A stretch of DNA of 15,415 nt from Caldora sp. SIO3E6. GTDB lineage: Bacteria > Cyanobacteriota > Cyanobacteriia > Cyanobacteriales > Coleofasciculaceae. The translations under genes and the position numbers were made by a program. Below the pieces are notes generated by a model that did not search any database, was not told the origin of the DNA, and saw only the letters and a program-made list of their open reading frames with translations. The stretch's first letter is position 1. Each line of letters starts with the position of its first letter. The stretch spans positions 1-15,415 of the forward strand of contig JAAHHL010000064.1 in the NCBI GenBank assembly GCA_010672185.1, read 5' to 3'. Below, in pieces: positions 1 through 7,374 of the stretch.

Positions 1-131
1 AGCAGCGTTGTAAGTCTGATAGTGGCTTGCATGGCGTTATACTTTTAGCGCTTTCCCTAAAGCATAACAATATAAATTGGACATTAGCGAATGTATAACA
101 GATACAAGAGTAGTCAAGTTGGTATAAGCCC
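1..131. other. Non-coding left flank of the transposon
   Basis: No convincing gene is seen in these 131 bases. An imperfect dyad spans about 36-68: GTTATACTTTTAG on the left faces CTAAAGCATAAC on the right with one mismatch and one extra base. It is 33 bp long, the size of a simple tyrosine-recombinase core site, but nothing else supports that role. A 5-bp stem, ACATT-AGCG-AATGT, lies near 83-96. One minus-strand frame stays open across the stretch, but it is cysteine-rich, lacks a start codon and does not read like a protein. Confidence 0.4.
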
Positions 132-170
132 TAAATAGAAGGTTCGTGTCACCAGGTGCAGCCTTAGACT
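132..170 (+). repeat. Left terminal inverted repeat of the Tn3-like element
   Basis: The 39 bases here match the reverse complement of 4109-4147 with three mismatches, all in the inner seven bases; the outer 32 are identical. The length agrees with the roughly 38-bp ends of Tn3-family elements. The core reads GGTTCGTGTCACCAGGTGCA at 141-160. Confidence 0.9.
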
Positions 171-184
171 ATGTGACAAAAGTC

Positions 185-279
185 AACCCCTTTTTGGGGT
201 TTGATTTATAAGTAATACAAATAATAACTTTGCCTAGTTTGTCTCCTTTTAGGCAAAGTATGCTAAAGATATCAACCCC
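185..279. other. Candidate resolution (res) site of the transposon
   Basis: This lies between the left terminal repeat and the tyrosine recombinase gene. A perfect 10-bp inverted repeat, ACTTTGCCTA (227-236) and TAGGCAAAGT (250-259), surrounds a 13-base spacer, 33 bp in all. A second dyad, AACCCC-TTTTT-GGGGTT, occupies 185-201. The octamer TCAACCCC occurs at 183-190 and again at 272-279, bracketing the main dyad like accessory binding sites. Tn3 elements with tyrosine recombinases (Tn4430-type) carry a core dyad plus accessory repeats beside the recombinase gene, so the arrangement fits. The role is inferred. The AACCCC hairpin could instead be a terminator for leftward transcription. Confidence 0.5.
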
Positions 280-297
280 AGCATGAGGACTTGACCC

Positions 298-918
298 ATG
301 CTACAAATCACTGCCCAACTTCCATTTTCGGCAAAGTTCTTTTCTACTCATACTCCCCCGCCGAAAAAATTATCCAATAGAGTTCGAGAATATCTGCGCT
401 TGGACGAAGTACTAGCCATGATCCAAGCAGCAAAAAAAGTAGGTCGTCATGGTGTCAGAGATGGAGCAATTATTCTACTGATGTTTCGCCACGGACTAAG
501 AACCGCTGAATTAGTCGCTTTGAAATGGTTGCAGATAGATTTAGTCGGAGGCTACATAGAAGTCAGAAGAGCCAAACATGGTCATGATAGTATTCATCCG
601 CTACGTTCTCCTGAACTCAGAGCCTTGCGCCAACTTCAAAGAGATTATCCTGATACCCAATACGTTTTCGTTTCTGAACGCAAGGCTCCTCTATCAACTC
701 GTTCAATTCGCCACATCGTAGCCAGAGCCGGAGAAAAAGCTGGGCTCCCATTAAAGGTTCATCCCCATCAATTACGCCACGCTTGTGGCTACTATTTAGC
801 AGCTATGGGACATGATACTAGGGCAATTCAAGATTATTTGGGTCATAAGAATATTCACCACACAGTTCGCTATACGCAGATGTCACCCCAAAGATTTGAA
901 AGTTTCTTCACTGATTAA
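298..918 (+). CDS. Short tyrosine recombinase (FimB/TnpI-like), probable cointegrate resolvase
   Basis: The 206-aa protein is essentially only the catalytic domain of a tyrosine recombinase. All six catalytic positions are visible: Arg68 in HGLRTAEL, Lys93 in RRAKHG, His157 and Arg160 in HPHQLRH, His183 in LGHKNIHHT, and the nucleophile Tyr192 in VRYTQ. The N-terminal SAM-like DNA-binding domain of Xer or TnpI proteins (about 300 aa) is missing, giving a FimB/FimE-like size. The ATG at 298 has a GAGG motif nine bases upstream (285-288). It sits just inside the left end of a Tn3-type element and converges on tnpA with a 4-bp overlap of the coding ends. Its probable task is resolving cointegrates at the dyad just upstream. 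It could instead invert or excise DNA elsewhere. Family assignment is firm; role is inferred. Confidence 0.92.
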   Translation: MLQITAQLPFSAKFFSTHTPPPKKLSNRVREYLRLDEVLAMIQAAKKVGRHGVRDGAIILLMFRHGLRTAELVALKWLQIDLVGGYIEVRRAKHGHDSIHPLRSPELRALRQLQRDYPDTQYVFVSERKAPLSTRSIRHIVARAGEKAGLPLKVHPHQLRHACGYYLAAMGHDTRAIQDYLGHKNIHHTVRYTQMSPQRFESFFTD

Positions 919-3890
919 GCGACATAGGGTTGTGTTAGCCAAGCAATTCTATAATTCATATCCAACTTGAACGTACCATAAGGATTGACATGACCAAAAA
1001 GCAAAGGTGTAATCGCTCTTTTATCAGTGGCACTCAACTTCTTCTCCCAATGTTCCTGGGTTAAGACACTCTGAATCATCAAAGTGTTTACATAGACTAA
1101 ACATATTTGCAACAAGTGCAAAGATAACACCGATAATTCCTGAGTTTCCAAGCGATTTGAGGCAAACTCACCACCCTTACCATAAAAGATAAAATCATTG
1201 ACCCCATTCCATCTCTCCACAACATTCAAACCTTCATTAACTTCCCGTCGTACAGCTTCCGAGTCGAGATATTGACAGAGGAAAATTGTTTTTATCACCC
1301 GACCTAATTCCATCAAAGCCTGATAAGTAGGATGTTTGAAAGGATTTTTGCTAAAACGTTTAAGGATAGCTTCAGTTTCTGCTGTTCCCAACCTCAACGC
1401 CGTAGCATACTTAACCATCTGGTCGTATTGAGTACGAATTAAATCCCAATTAATTGGACGAGTCATAATTGGTTGTAGATGAGGATAGGCATCACTTTGA
1501 CCAGTGAAAGGACGATACAACTTCTGCGTTTTAATCCGCTTGAGCCTGGGCATTAACTGAAATCCCAACAGGTGAGTAAAAGCAAAAGCTACTTCACTTT
1601 GTCCGTGACTATCCACATAGTTTTTCTCAACCTCCATACTAGTACAGTGACGTAAAACTCCTTCAATCATAGCGGCGACTTCGCTACTGGAACAGGTTTT
1701 GAGTTGGGAATAGATACAAGTAGATTTCTTCTCGACGTGCCAATAGATCATTACTCCCCGACCACCGTAACGCAGATGATATTGAGTCATTAGATTCTGC
1801 GACCATGCACCAAAATGTTTACTGTCACTGGCACAGGTAGTAGTTCCTTCTCCCCAAATCTCAGGTAAACGAATCTCAAAGATGGCATTGATTACCTCTG
1901 CAATCGCACTGCGGAGTTGTTCTTTATGAATGTAGCGACGGCGCACATAGAGTAAATCTTGATAATTTTCCCCATTTATCCCTGTATTAATTCTTTTCAA
2001 TCCCGTGTTCGTTCCCAGACCGTAGAGACAGAGCAATAATCTCTTTTGTAGAGTTTCTTTGTCGATAATCTCTCTGGTTCCCAGACTTTTAAAGTTACGA
2101 GTAAAACCTACTCTTAAATCTGTCTCTTTGAGAATGTCTAATAAACTAGTTTGATGCCACAGATTATTGATTTCACCCTTGAGTTGTTTGAGATTGACTG
2201 GTTCTGGGGCAGGTTCAAAAGGGCGAAGCCTAATTAAGCCTTGACTTTTACCAATAATAGTTACCTCATTGTTCTTGGGCATCCCTTTATCTAATTTCTC
2301 TAACCCTGAAACCATTTTTTGTTGTAAGTCACTAATAAAAGTTTCTACATTTTCAGGAAGAGTTAGGGCTTGATAGTAAATTTGACGGTGCTCCTCAAAA
2401 TCTGTAGGTAAATCTTCGTCGGGATTACGATAACGACTAGCTCCTACTACCCAGATTTCTTTACAGCACAATCTTTCTCTAAGGGCTTGTAAAACACTGA
2501 TTTCATAATTGATGCGGTTGATACGTTCTTTGCCGTCGGGGTCTTTTTCCAACAGAATGTCCTTCCAACCACTTTTGAGGATTCCATCAATGGGTATCTC
2601 TTCCCCTGGAGCATAATATCTAGCTTGGCTTTGGGCGTATTTTTTGAGTAGCTCTAATGCTATAATAATGGGATGATGGATGTCATTATTGGAGCGAAAT
2701 TCCAACATCTCCAATAGTTGGGGAATCATCCGACGATAGTGACTGGCAAAAGACGCACGCATCACAGTATAAACCCTTTGTCGATAGGCTATGCCAGTGG
2801 ATTTATACTCTTTGACTAAATCTCGAAGAGTTTGTTGAGAAACTACAGGATAAATAACCTTTTGTATGACTCCCAATGGTTGCTCAATGGCGACTTCGGC
2901 AATGCGGAATAGCAAGTTGTTTTTTCCTGTAACCTGTTTGAAATCATCTATCAGCTCTTTATTGATGCGTCTCTCAGCTCTAGTACCAATACGTTGAATG
3001 ATTTGAATCAGTAACTCAATCAGATTATCAGTAATCTCTTGGCTGCGTTGAATACAGAAAGCTGCTATCAGAGTGTAGCGAATAGCAGCTGGATGTTGTC
3101 GTAAAAGGTAGGGGGTTTCTGTAGCTGCTCGTTGACGGTAGGTTTGAACTAGTTTCGGCGATATTAGAGTAAATAAATCAGTCGGCAAACCAACAGAACG
3201 AATACGTTTAAGCTTTTCCATCTCAGTTAAGAAACTACCTAATCCCACGGGACCTGGGTCAGTTTTAAGAAAGGCAAAATCTGAAGTTTTCAGTTTGCAA
3301 GATTTGTTTGTACTCTCTGGATTTGGTGACTCTTCTGTGGTTAAAAGTATGTCAAGTTGAGCAAGTATTTCTGGTGATAAACGGTCGAGAGTTCGATTAC
3401 AGAAGCTGGTTTCGTATTGAGTTATTGCACTACGAACCAAACGCTCTACTCTACCTGGAGTCGGGGGCTCAATTTGTAACTCTCTCCATCTTTGATAAAC
3501 AAGTTCAGTAAGTGATTCTAGTCTTTGTTCATTCGGCAATATTTCTTGAATGAGCCATTCACTCATTTGTACCGAATCTTGGACAGTGGCAACTCGAAAA
3601 TTAAATAAACGACGAATTTCAACCCGATAAACTTTTGCCGAACGACCTTGCCAATCAAAATCTGAGATTCTATTTTCAGGAATATTAATTTGACTAGCTA
3701 AGTAAGAGATAATAATTTGAGGTATGGATGATTTTTCATCAGGAAAGTGGGCAAAAAGCTGAAAATGTTTGAGCAGGAGTGCAAAACCAATTTGATTGCC
3801 TCCTACTTTTTGGGAAACCAGTTCTAATTCTGTTGGTAGAAGCGTCCAGTTTTCAATTAATTCTTCGGTTTCCCAATGTGGTTTGACCAT
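915..3890 (-). CDS. tnpA: Tn3-family transposase TnpA
   Basis: This DDE transposase of 991 aa has the normal length for the Tn3 family and performs replicative transposition, giving cointegrates. The N-terminus (about 1-170) looks like the DUF4158 DNA-binding region of these proteins (WETEELIENWTLLPTE). The catalytic domain has Asp689 (CASDSKHFG), Asp760 (YVDSHGQSE) and Glu892 (NVVERWN), with family-like spacing. The signature FIFYGKGGEFASNRLE follows, and the C-terminus ends with the typical LLFGHVNPYGTFKLDM block. The ATG at 3890 is preceded by GAGGAG a few bases upstream, a strong ribosome-binding site. The reading frame is intact, so the element may be active. It ends 4 bp inside the convergent recombinase gene, so the two transcripts could interfere. 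Confidence 0.97.
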   Translation of the reverse strand: MVKPHWETEELIENWTLLPTELELVSQKVGGNQIGFALLLKHFQLFAHFPDEKSSIPQIIISYLASQINIPENRISDFDWQGRSAKVYRVEIRRLFNFRVATVQDSVQMSEWLIQEILPNEQRLESLTELVYQRWRELQIEPPTPGRVERLVRSAITQYETSFCNRTLDRLSPEILAQLDILLTTEESPNPESTNKSCKLKTSDFAFLKTDPGPVGLGSFLTEMEKLKRIRSVGLPTDLFTLISPKLVQTYRQRAATETPYLLRQHPAAIRYTLIAAFCIQRSQEITDNLIELLIQIIQRIGTRAERRINKELIDDFKQVTGKNNLLFRIAEVAIEQPLGVIQKVIYPVVSQQTLRDLVKEYKSTGIAYRQRVYTVMRASFASHYRRMIPQLLEMLEFRSNNDIHHPIIIALELLKKYAQSQARYYAPGEEIPIDGILKSGWKDILLEKDPDGKERINRINYEISVLQALRERLCCKEIWVVGASRYRNPDEDLPTDFEEHRQIYYQALTLPENVETFISDLQQKMVSGLEKLDKGMPKNNEVTIIGKSQGLIRLRPFEPAPEPVNLKQLKGEINNLWHQTSLLDILKETDLRVGFTRNFKSLGTREIIDKETLQKRLLLCLYGLGTNTGLKRINTGINGENYQDLLYVRRRYIHKEQLRSAIAEVINAIFEIRLPEIWGEGTTTCASDSKHFGAWSQNLMTQYHLRYGGRGVMIYWHVEKKSTCIYSQLKTCSSSEVAAMIEGVLRHCTSMEVEKNYVDSHGQSEVAFAFTHLLGFQLMPRLKRIKTQKLYRPFTGQSDAYPHLQPIMTRPINWDLIRTQYDQMVKYATALRLGTAETEAILKRFSKNPFKHPTYQALMELGRVIKTIFLCQYLDSEAVRREVNEGLNVVERWNGVNDFIFYGKGGEFASNRLETQELSVLSLHLLQICLVYVNTLMIQSVLTQEHWEKKLSATDKRAITPLLFGHVNPYGTFKLDMNYRIAWLTQPYVA

Positions 3891-4108
3891 TACTCCTCTT
3901 CCCTATCGCTTTTTGACAAGCCTTGATTGAGCCAGCATAGGAGAAGAGAACGTCGTATTTTCAGAAATTTATTAAAAGTGCAGATTTTAAATTACTTGTC
4001 AAATGCCTATATTAAGACATATTGGTAAAACTTATTAATTGGGCAGAAAATCGGGTAGAAGATAATTGAGTGATTCATGGGCTATAAGCTATATATGGCA
4101 GTCATTTC
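3891..4108. promoter_or_regulatory. Non-coding leader of tnpA, inside the right end
   Basis: These 218 AT-rich bases between the tnpA start and the right terminal repeat must hold the tnpA promoter, but I cannot place a convincing -35/-10 pair. The stretch near 4083-4096 (TATAAGCTATATATGG) is a possible AT-rich promoter element. No further gene is seen. Beyond the right repeat, 4148-4245 is also non-coding, with no clear terminator hairpin for the toxin gene that ends at 4246. Confidence 0.45.
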
Positions 4109-4147
4109 AGCCACAGGCTGCACCTGGTGACACGAACCTTCTATTTA
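4109..4147 (-). repeat. Right terminal inverted repeat of the Tn3-like element
   Basis: This is the reverse-complement partner of 132-170. The outer 32 bases (4116-4147) are identical and the inner seven carry the three mismatches. Confidence 0.9.
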
Positions 4148-4245
4148 CGCCGTGTAGGAGGGTTTCTAAAGGTGGATTGGTTAGATTAAGTTAGTGGGAA
4201 AAACTGGACAAGAGGAGGCGCTCATTATATGACTTAAGGACGGGG

Positions 4246-4776
4246 TTATGATTTTTCCTTAATTTGTATTGCCTTTTTGATTGTTGACAAAGGAAGAATT
4301 AGAGTGAGTGGAGCATCCTGTAATTCAAAAAAACCATACTTTTTATAGTATTCTTTAGCTTTTTCGTGTAGTGCGTCTACTCTAATCGCGTAAACTCCTA
4401 TTTTATCTGAGGCTGTAATCGCACTTTCAAAGGCGTGTTTTAAAAGTTTTTTCCCAAGACCCATTTTTTGAAATGACTTATCAATAGCTAACTTACCAAT
4501 AAGCATTACTGGTATGGGGTATCTAGGGAATCTTTTTTGTTCTTCCTGGGATAATCCAGTTGGATTAATTTGACTCATGCAACAGGTATAATAACCTGCT
4601 ATTACCTTAGGATTATCACTAGGCAAAGCGACAAAAGTTTTGTTGATGATTTCATTTTTCAGTGCATATTGTTTTAAGTACTTATCTAATTCAGGTTCCC
4701 CAGAATTAAAAGGCTCTCTTCTAATGCTGCTAGAGGAGCGTCCAATAGCTGATAAAGAAACGATATTCCAATCCAC
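4246..4776 (-). CDS. GNAT acetyltransferase, TacT-like toxin
   Basis: The 176-aa protein has the hallmarks of TacT/AtaT-type GNAT toxins, which acetylate the amino acid on charged tRNAs and stop translation. Visible are the N-terminal REPFNSGEPELDKYLKQYA block (from Arg20), the GYYT strand (61-64), PIPVMLIGKLAID (87-99), the acetyl-CoA loop QKMGLG (103-108), VDA (133-135) and the catalytic-type tyrosine Tyr144 in YYKKYGF. Length is normal (about 160-180 aa) and no core motif is lost. The start is GTG at 4776, without a strong ribosome-binding site. It lies 25 bases after an antitoxin-like gene, as expected for translational coupling in such pairs. That partner looks abnormal, which raises the question of how this toxin is held in check. 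Family is clear; the tRNA target is inferred from relatives. Confidence 0.9.
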   Translation of the reverse strand: MDWNIVSLSAIGRSSSSIRREPFNSGEPELDKYLKQYALKNEIINKTFVALPSDNPKVIAGYYTCCMSQINPTGLSQEEQKRFPRYPIPVMLIGKLAIDKSFQKMGLGKKLLKHAFESAITASDKIGVYAIRVDALHEKAKEYYKKYGFFELQDAPLTLILPLSTIKKAIQIKEKS

Positions 4777-4801
4777 AATACGTTTTTACTCAGAGTGATA
4801 T

Positions 4802-5062
4802 TTAATCAAACACAGACAGCAAACCTGATGAAGGTTCTGGGGGGTTTTCTAAAATTGATAACAAAAATCGACTATCTCGTTCAGATAGAGTTAAGTTATC
4901 AACCCAGACTTGAATTTCAACTTCTGTGTTATGAATCGATAATTTTTGCAGGTCGAGGGCAATCTTAAAAGTATAAAGAGAGAGTTTTAAAAAAGTCCAA
5001 AAAACCAGGAATGAATTGATTTTACTGTTTTTGGTTATTTTTGATTCTATTGTAGCTGACAT
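4802..5062 (-). CDS. Antitoxin-like protein (DUF1778/TacA-type), middle part atypical
   Basis: This 86-aa gene directly upstream of a GNAT toxin is in the antitoxin position. Its start (MSATIESKITKNSKIN) and end (NLTLSERDSRFLLSILENPP, then EPSSGLL) resemble TacA/DUF1778 antitoxins, whose C-terminal tail wraps and neutralises the toxin. The ribbon-helix-helix DNA-binding section that should follow KIN (LRV..., helices, SxF) is not recognisable. Residues about 17-55 are instead hydrophobic and aromatic (SFLVFWTFLKLSLYTFKIAL). I translated the other two frames of that stretch and both are interrupted by stops and show no ribbon-helix-helix pattern, so a simple frameshift does not explain it. The ATG at 5062 has a strong AAGGAG five bases upstream, and the gene begins 9 bases after the large-terminase stop, suggesting one transcript. 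Possibly an antitoxin with replaced or decayed DNA-binding domain. Confidence 0.65.
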   Translation of the reverse strand: MSATIESKITKNSKINSFLVFWTFLKLSLYTFKIALDLQKLSIHNTEVEIQVWVDNLTLSERDSRFLLSILENPPEPSSGLLSVFD

Positions 5063-5071
5063 AGAAACTCC

Positions 5072-6667
5072 TTACGTAAAAAATAGCGGACTCATAGGTG
5101 GGGAAGCATGATAACCGTAGATAGCAGCATCCCCACAATTGGGGCTTCTGCCTAATCGCTGCTTAGTCTTGGTTTTGTTCTCTATTCGTATCTGACCCCT
5201 GGCTGTTTCTTCATAGAAAGTGTTAGCCCAATCCTCCATAAGCTCTTCCTCATAATCCCCAAGGGGTGCAATAGCCAGCTCTCTTTTTTCTAAAGCCTCC
5301 CGTACCTCCCAGAACTGTTCAGCCTTAAGATTGGCAAAACGTTCTTTATCTTCAGCTGATACCCCCCAGCGGATACCTCTGGCTAAAATATTAGAGCGCT
5401 TGATAATGTCGAGTGAGCCAGCACCAACTCCAACATTGTCAACCCCAACAGCACCATTACCCCAGCGCTTCATATCGGCTAACACCATACCAGCCGCTCT
5501 CCCTGTATCGAGTTCATCTCCTAATGTTGGTTGCGAACGCACGAACCAAAGTACAGACCCTTGCCACCTAGACATTGCACTCTCATCACCACCATCACCC
5601 ACATCCAAGCCATAGCGAGGTCTGTAACGTTTCAGCTTCTCTCTCCATTCGAGGGGTGTGAGTTGGTCAAATTTCACCCTTCCCATGAGGAAATAGCGGC
5701 GGGGGATGATGGATTTACCGGAATCTAACGGGAACCGCGCCTCTACCCGTGACTCCCAGAAAGCTGACCCTTCCCCATACTTAATCCTGGCATTCTCAAT
5801 CCACTCTACTGAAATAGCACCATTAATCTCAATGGCGGACATCTCTTCCAAGTATTGGAGCATGGTATCCCGTGCTGGCTTACCCCAACTTTGACGATCC
5901 AATACCTTACCATTCTCATCAAACAGATGCTCTCTGAGTTCTGGCTTAATTCTGTGGATACCATCTGATTCTTTCTGGTATGCCCACGCTACATTAGGAT
6001 GAGTCCAGGCGGGTATTTGTATATGAGAGCGCTTACAGGCAGCGGCAAAAGGTGTCCCGTCAGCTAATGGGTTACCAATCCTCAGCATTCGATTATTTGA
6101 GCCTACCAAACACGAATCTGCTCCCTCATCAACCTGTGGAGAAATACCGCTTGCCTCATCAACGATCAGCAGCAGCTTGTCCCCATGTATGCCCTGAAAA
6201 CCATTAGAGTCAGTGCTTCTGGAGGTGAAGCCAAATGCTCTAGCATCCTCGTTGAGATTGATAAACAGTTCCCCAGCTCTGCCACCTAATTTGTGCTTAT
6301 TTCGTCGAAAGCTTTTCCTGGCTTCACTCCACAAGATTTGTTTTACCTGACGTTCTGTAGGAGCAGTGGTGATACACAGTCCCTTTACTGCAAACACCCA
6401 CCATATTGTCAGCACTGCACCTGAGATAAAAGATTTACCTACACCGTGTGACGCTTGTACATTAGTTACCTTGTTGTCACGAACACTTTCTAGAATAGAA
6501 ATCGTGTCTGGTGTGAGATAGGGGATACCCAAAACACAGTGAGCAAACTCAACAGGTTTGCTGGAATACTCAGAGAAATTCTTGGCATTATTTGACAGTG
6601 CCAGAGTGTTCTTTTTGACTAGACGAGATGTTTTTGGAGTTAAATCACTCCCGTATAACTTCAGCAT
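5072..6667 (-). CDS. Phage terminase large subunit (ATPase and nuclease)
   Basis: This 531-aa protein is the motor that cuts and pumps phage DNA into capsids. The ATPase half has Walker A ASHGVGKS (72-79), Walker B LLLIVDEAS (165-173, Asp170 and Glu171) and the coupling motif IGNP (197-200). The C-terminal RNase H-like nuclease shows three acidic positions: Asp355 in YGLDVGDGG, Asp410 in GVDNVGVGAG and Asp513 in CGDAAIYGY. Length is normal and the frame intact. The ATG at 6667 has only a weak site (GAAAG) but is 33 bases after the stop of an HTH gene, so it probably belongs to the same operon. No portal, capsid or tail gene is visible in the window, so the packaging target and shell are unknown. 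Confidence 0.92.
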   Translation of the reverse strand: MLKLYGSDLTPKTSRLVKKNTLALSNNAKNFSEYSSKPVEFAHCVLGIPYLTPDTISILESVRDNKVTNVQASHGVGKSFISGAVLTIWWVFAVKGLCITTAPTERQVKQILWSEARKSFRRNKHKLGGRAGELFINLNEDARAFGFTSRSTDSNGFQGIHGDKLLLIVDEASGISPQVDEGADSCLVGSNNRMLRIGNPLADGTPFAAACKRSHIQIPAWTHPNVAWAYQKESDGIHRIKPELREHLFDENGKVLDRQSWGKPARDTMLQYLEEMSAIEINGAISVEWIENARIKYGEGSAFWESRVEARFPLDSGKSIIPRRYFLMGRVKFDQLTPLEWREKLKRYRPRYGLDVGDGGDESAMSRWQGSVLWFVRSQPTLGDELDTGRAAGMVLADMKRWGNGAVGVDNVGVGAGSLDIIKRSNILARGIRWGVSAEDKERFANLKAEQFWEVREALEKRELAIAPLGDYEEELMEDWANTFYEETARGQIRIENKTKTKQRLGRSPNCGDAAIYGYHASPPMSPLFFT

Positions 6668-6700
6668 TTTTAACTTTCAGTAGATGGAAAACGTAACAGA

Positions 6701-7168
6701 TCAATTCATCTCATTACCCAAATGTTCAAGATTTTCAACAACAACTTTAAATCCGCGTTTCTCTAACAGTTCAATTGCCATATTTACTTCATTCATATAT
6801 TTCAATCCCATCCAGTTTCCAAAAATCTCAGCAGCTTTAAGTCTACTCCTTGTTGTTTCTTCAGGATTCTTCATTACTTCTTTCAATAAGCTAAGACTTA
6901 AGTCAATCATTGAGCTAATCTCCTCTCTGTAATCTCGGAGAATAGACTCTTTCGACTCCCGAATAATCTCTATTGAATTTGTAGCTACTAAGTGTTTAGC
7001 TTGATTAAGTTCGGTCTGGAAAGCGTCTATTTTTTTCCAACGCAAAACTGTCCTTTTAGATACTCCAGCAAGTTTAGCCACCTCTTTTATTGTCAAGCCG
7101 TTTGCCAGGGCTTTAGCGGCTATTGCCTGTTTTGAGGTCAAGGATACTGATAGCATGGGAAATGACAT
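6701..7168 (-). CDS. HTH protein resembling a small terminase subunit (paralog 1)
   Basis: The 155-aa protein has an N-terminal helix-turn-helix (residues about 10-45: LTSKQAIAAKALANGLTIKE, then VAKLAGVSKRTVLRWKK) followed by charged helices. It resembles the phBC6A51-type HTH proteins that occupy the small-terminase position in phages, and it sits 33 bases upstream of the large terminase on the same strand. It is a diverged paralog of the gene at 7478-7939: both have the KQ...GVxxxT(I/V)xRW helix, F(Q)xxLxxAK after it, and a KNP...RLKA(A/V)E motif near residue 100. The ATG at 7168 is used here; Met5 (7156) is a possible alternative, and neither has a good ribosome-binding site. Its likely job is to recognise the packaging site, perhaps the GGTGACA boxes just upstream. 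Function is inferred. Confidence 0.75.
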   Translation of the reverse strand: MSFPMLSVSLTSKQAIAAKALANGLTIKEVAKLAGVSKRTVLRWKKIDAFQTELNQAKHLVATNSIEIIRESKESILRDYREEISSMIDLSLSLLKEVMKNPEETTRSRLKAAEIFGNWMGLKYMNEVNMAIELLEKRGFKVVVENLEHLGNEMN

Positions 7169-7173
7169 AGGGG

Positions 7174-7348
7174 GGTGACATTCTTATTGCCCCTAAAGGC
7201 AAGGATTCTAGTGACATTGATGCTGAAAAAATGTCACCTTTTGTTGGACTTGTCACCCCTTGAGGGTGACAGTGAGACATTTTCAGTATCTTCTTTTTCT
7301 GTACCCATTGTCCATAATGGCTTTCACGCTTATGTCACCTGGCGACAT
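7174..7348. promoter_or_regulatory. Cluster of GGTGACA/TGTCACC boxes
   Basis: Between the two HTH genes, the heptamer GGTGACA or its complement occurs at 7174-7180, 7232-7238, 7251-7257, 7265-7271 and 7333-7339, with a shortened GTGACA at 7211-7216. Several are paired: GTGACATT (7211-7218) faces AATGTCAC (7230-7237); TGTCACCC-CTTGA-GGGTGACA (7251-7271) is a perfect 8-bp dyad with a 5-base loop; ATGTCACCTGGCGACAT (7332-7348) is a dyad with one mismatch. The array lies directly before the small-terminase-like gene, where phage packaging sites (pac or cos) or autoregulatory operators are often found. Either reading is an inference. No gene is evident in 7169-7374. Confidence 0.6.
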
Positions 7349-7374
7349 CATTCATAGAGGCAATCGCCTAAAGC

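Larger units (their letters stand above)
132..4147. mobile_element. Tn3-family transposon with tyrosine recombinase, about 4.0 kb
   Basis: The unit is bounded by near-identical 39-bp inverted repeats (132-170 and 4109-4147; the outer 32 bp are identical). It contains only a Tn3-type transposase on the minus strand and a tyrosine recombinase on the plus strand, converging tail to tail. About 130 bp of non-coding DNA between the left repeat and the recombinase gene carries a dyad that may be the resolution site. No passenger gene is present. The five bases outside each end (AGCCC and CGCCG) do not form the 5-bp target duplication expected of this family, so one end may have been exchanged or the flanks rearranged after insertion. 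The outer ends begin TAAATAG rather than the common GGGG, so the exact tips are slightly uncertain. Confidence 0.85.

Noticed and set aside
185..201. AACCCC-TTTTT-GGGGTT as an intrinsic terminator for a plus-strand gene
   Set aside because: No plus-strand gene ends just upstream, and no T run follows the stem.
4109..4160. Reading the 39-bp repeats as outward-facing ends of two other transposons
   Set aside because: Inner bases have a faint likeness to Tn3 inner ends, but a single element enclosing tnpA and its recombinase explains the pair with fewer assumptions.
7175..7357. Plus-strand open frame of 60 codons in the gap between the HTH genes
   Set aside because: It starts at GTG within a G run, has an unlikely composition, and runs through the GGTGACA dyads against the direction of all neighbours.
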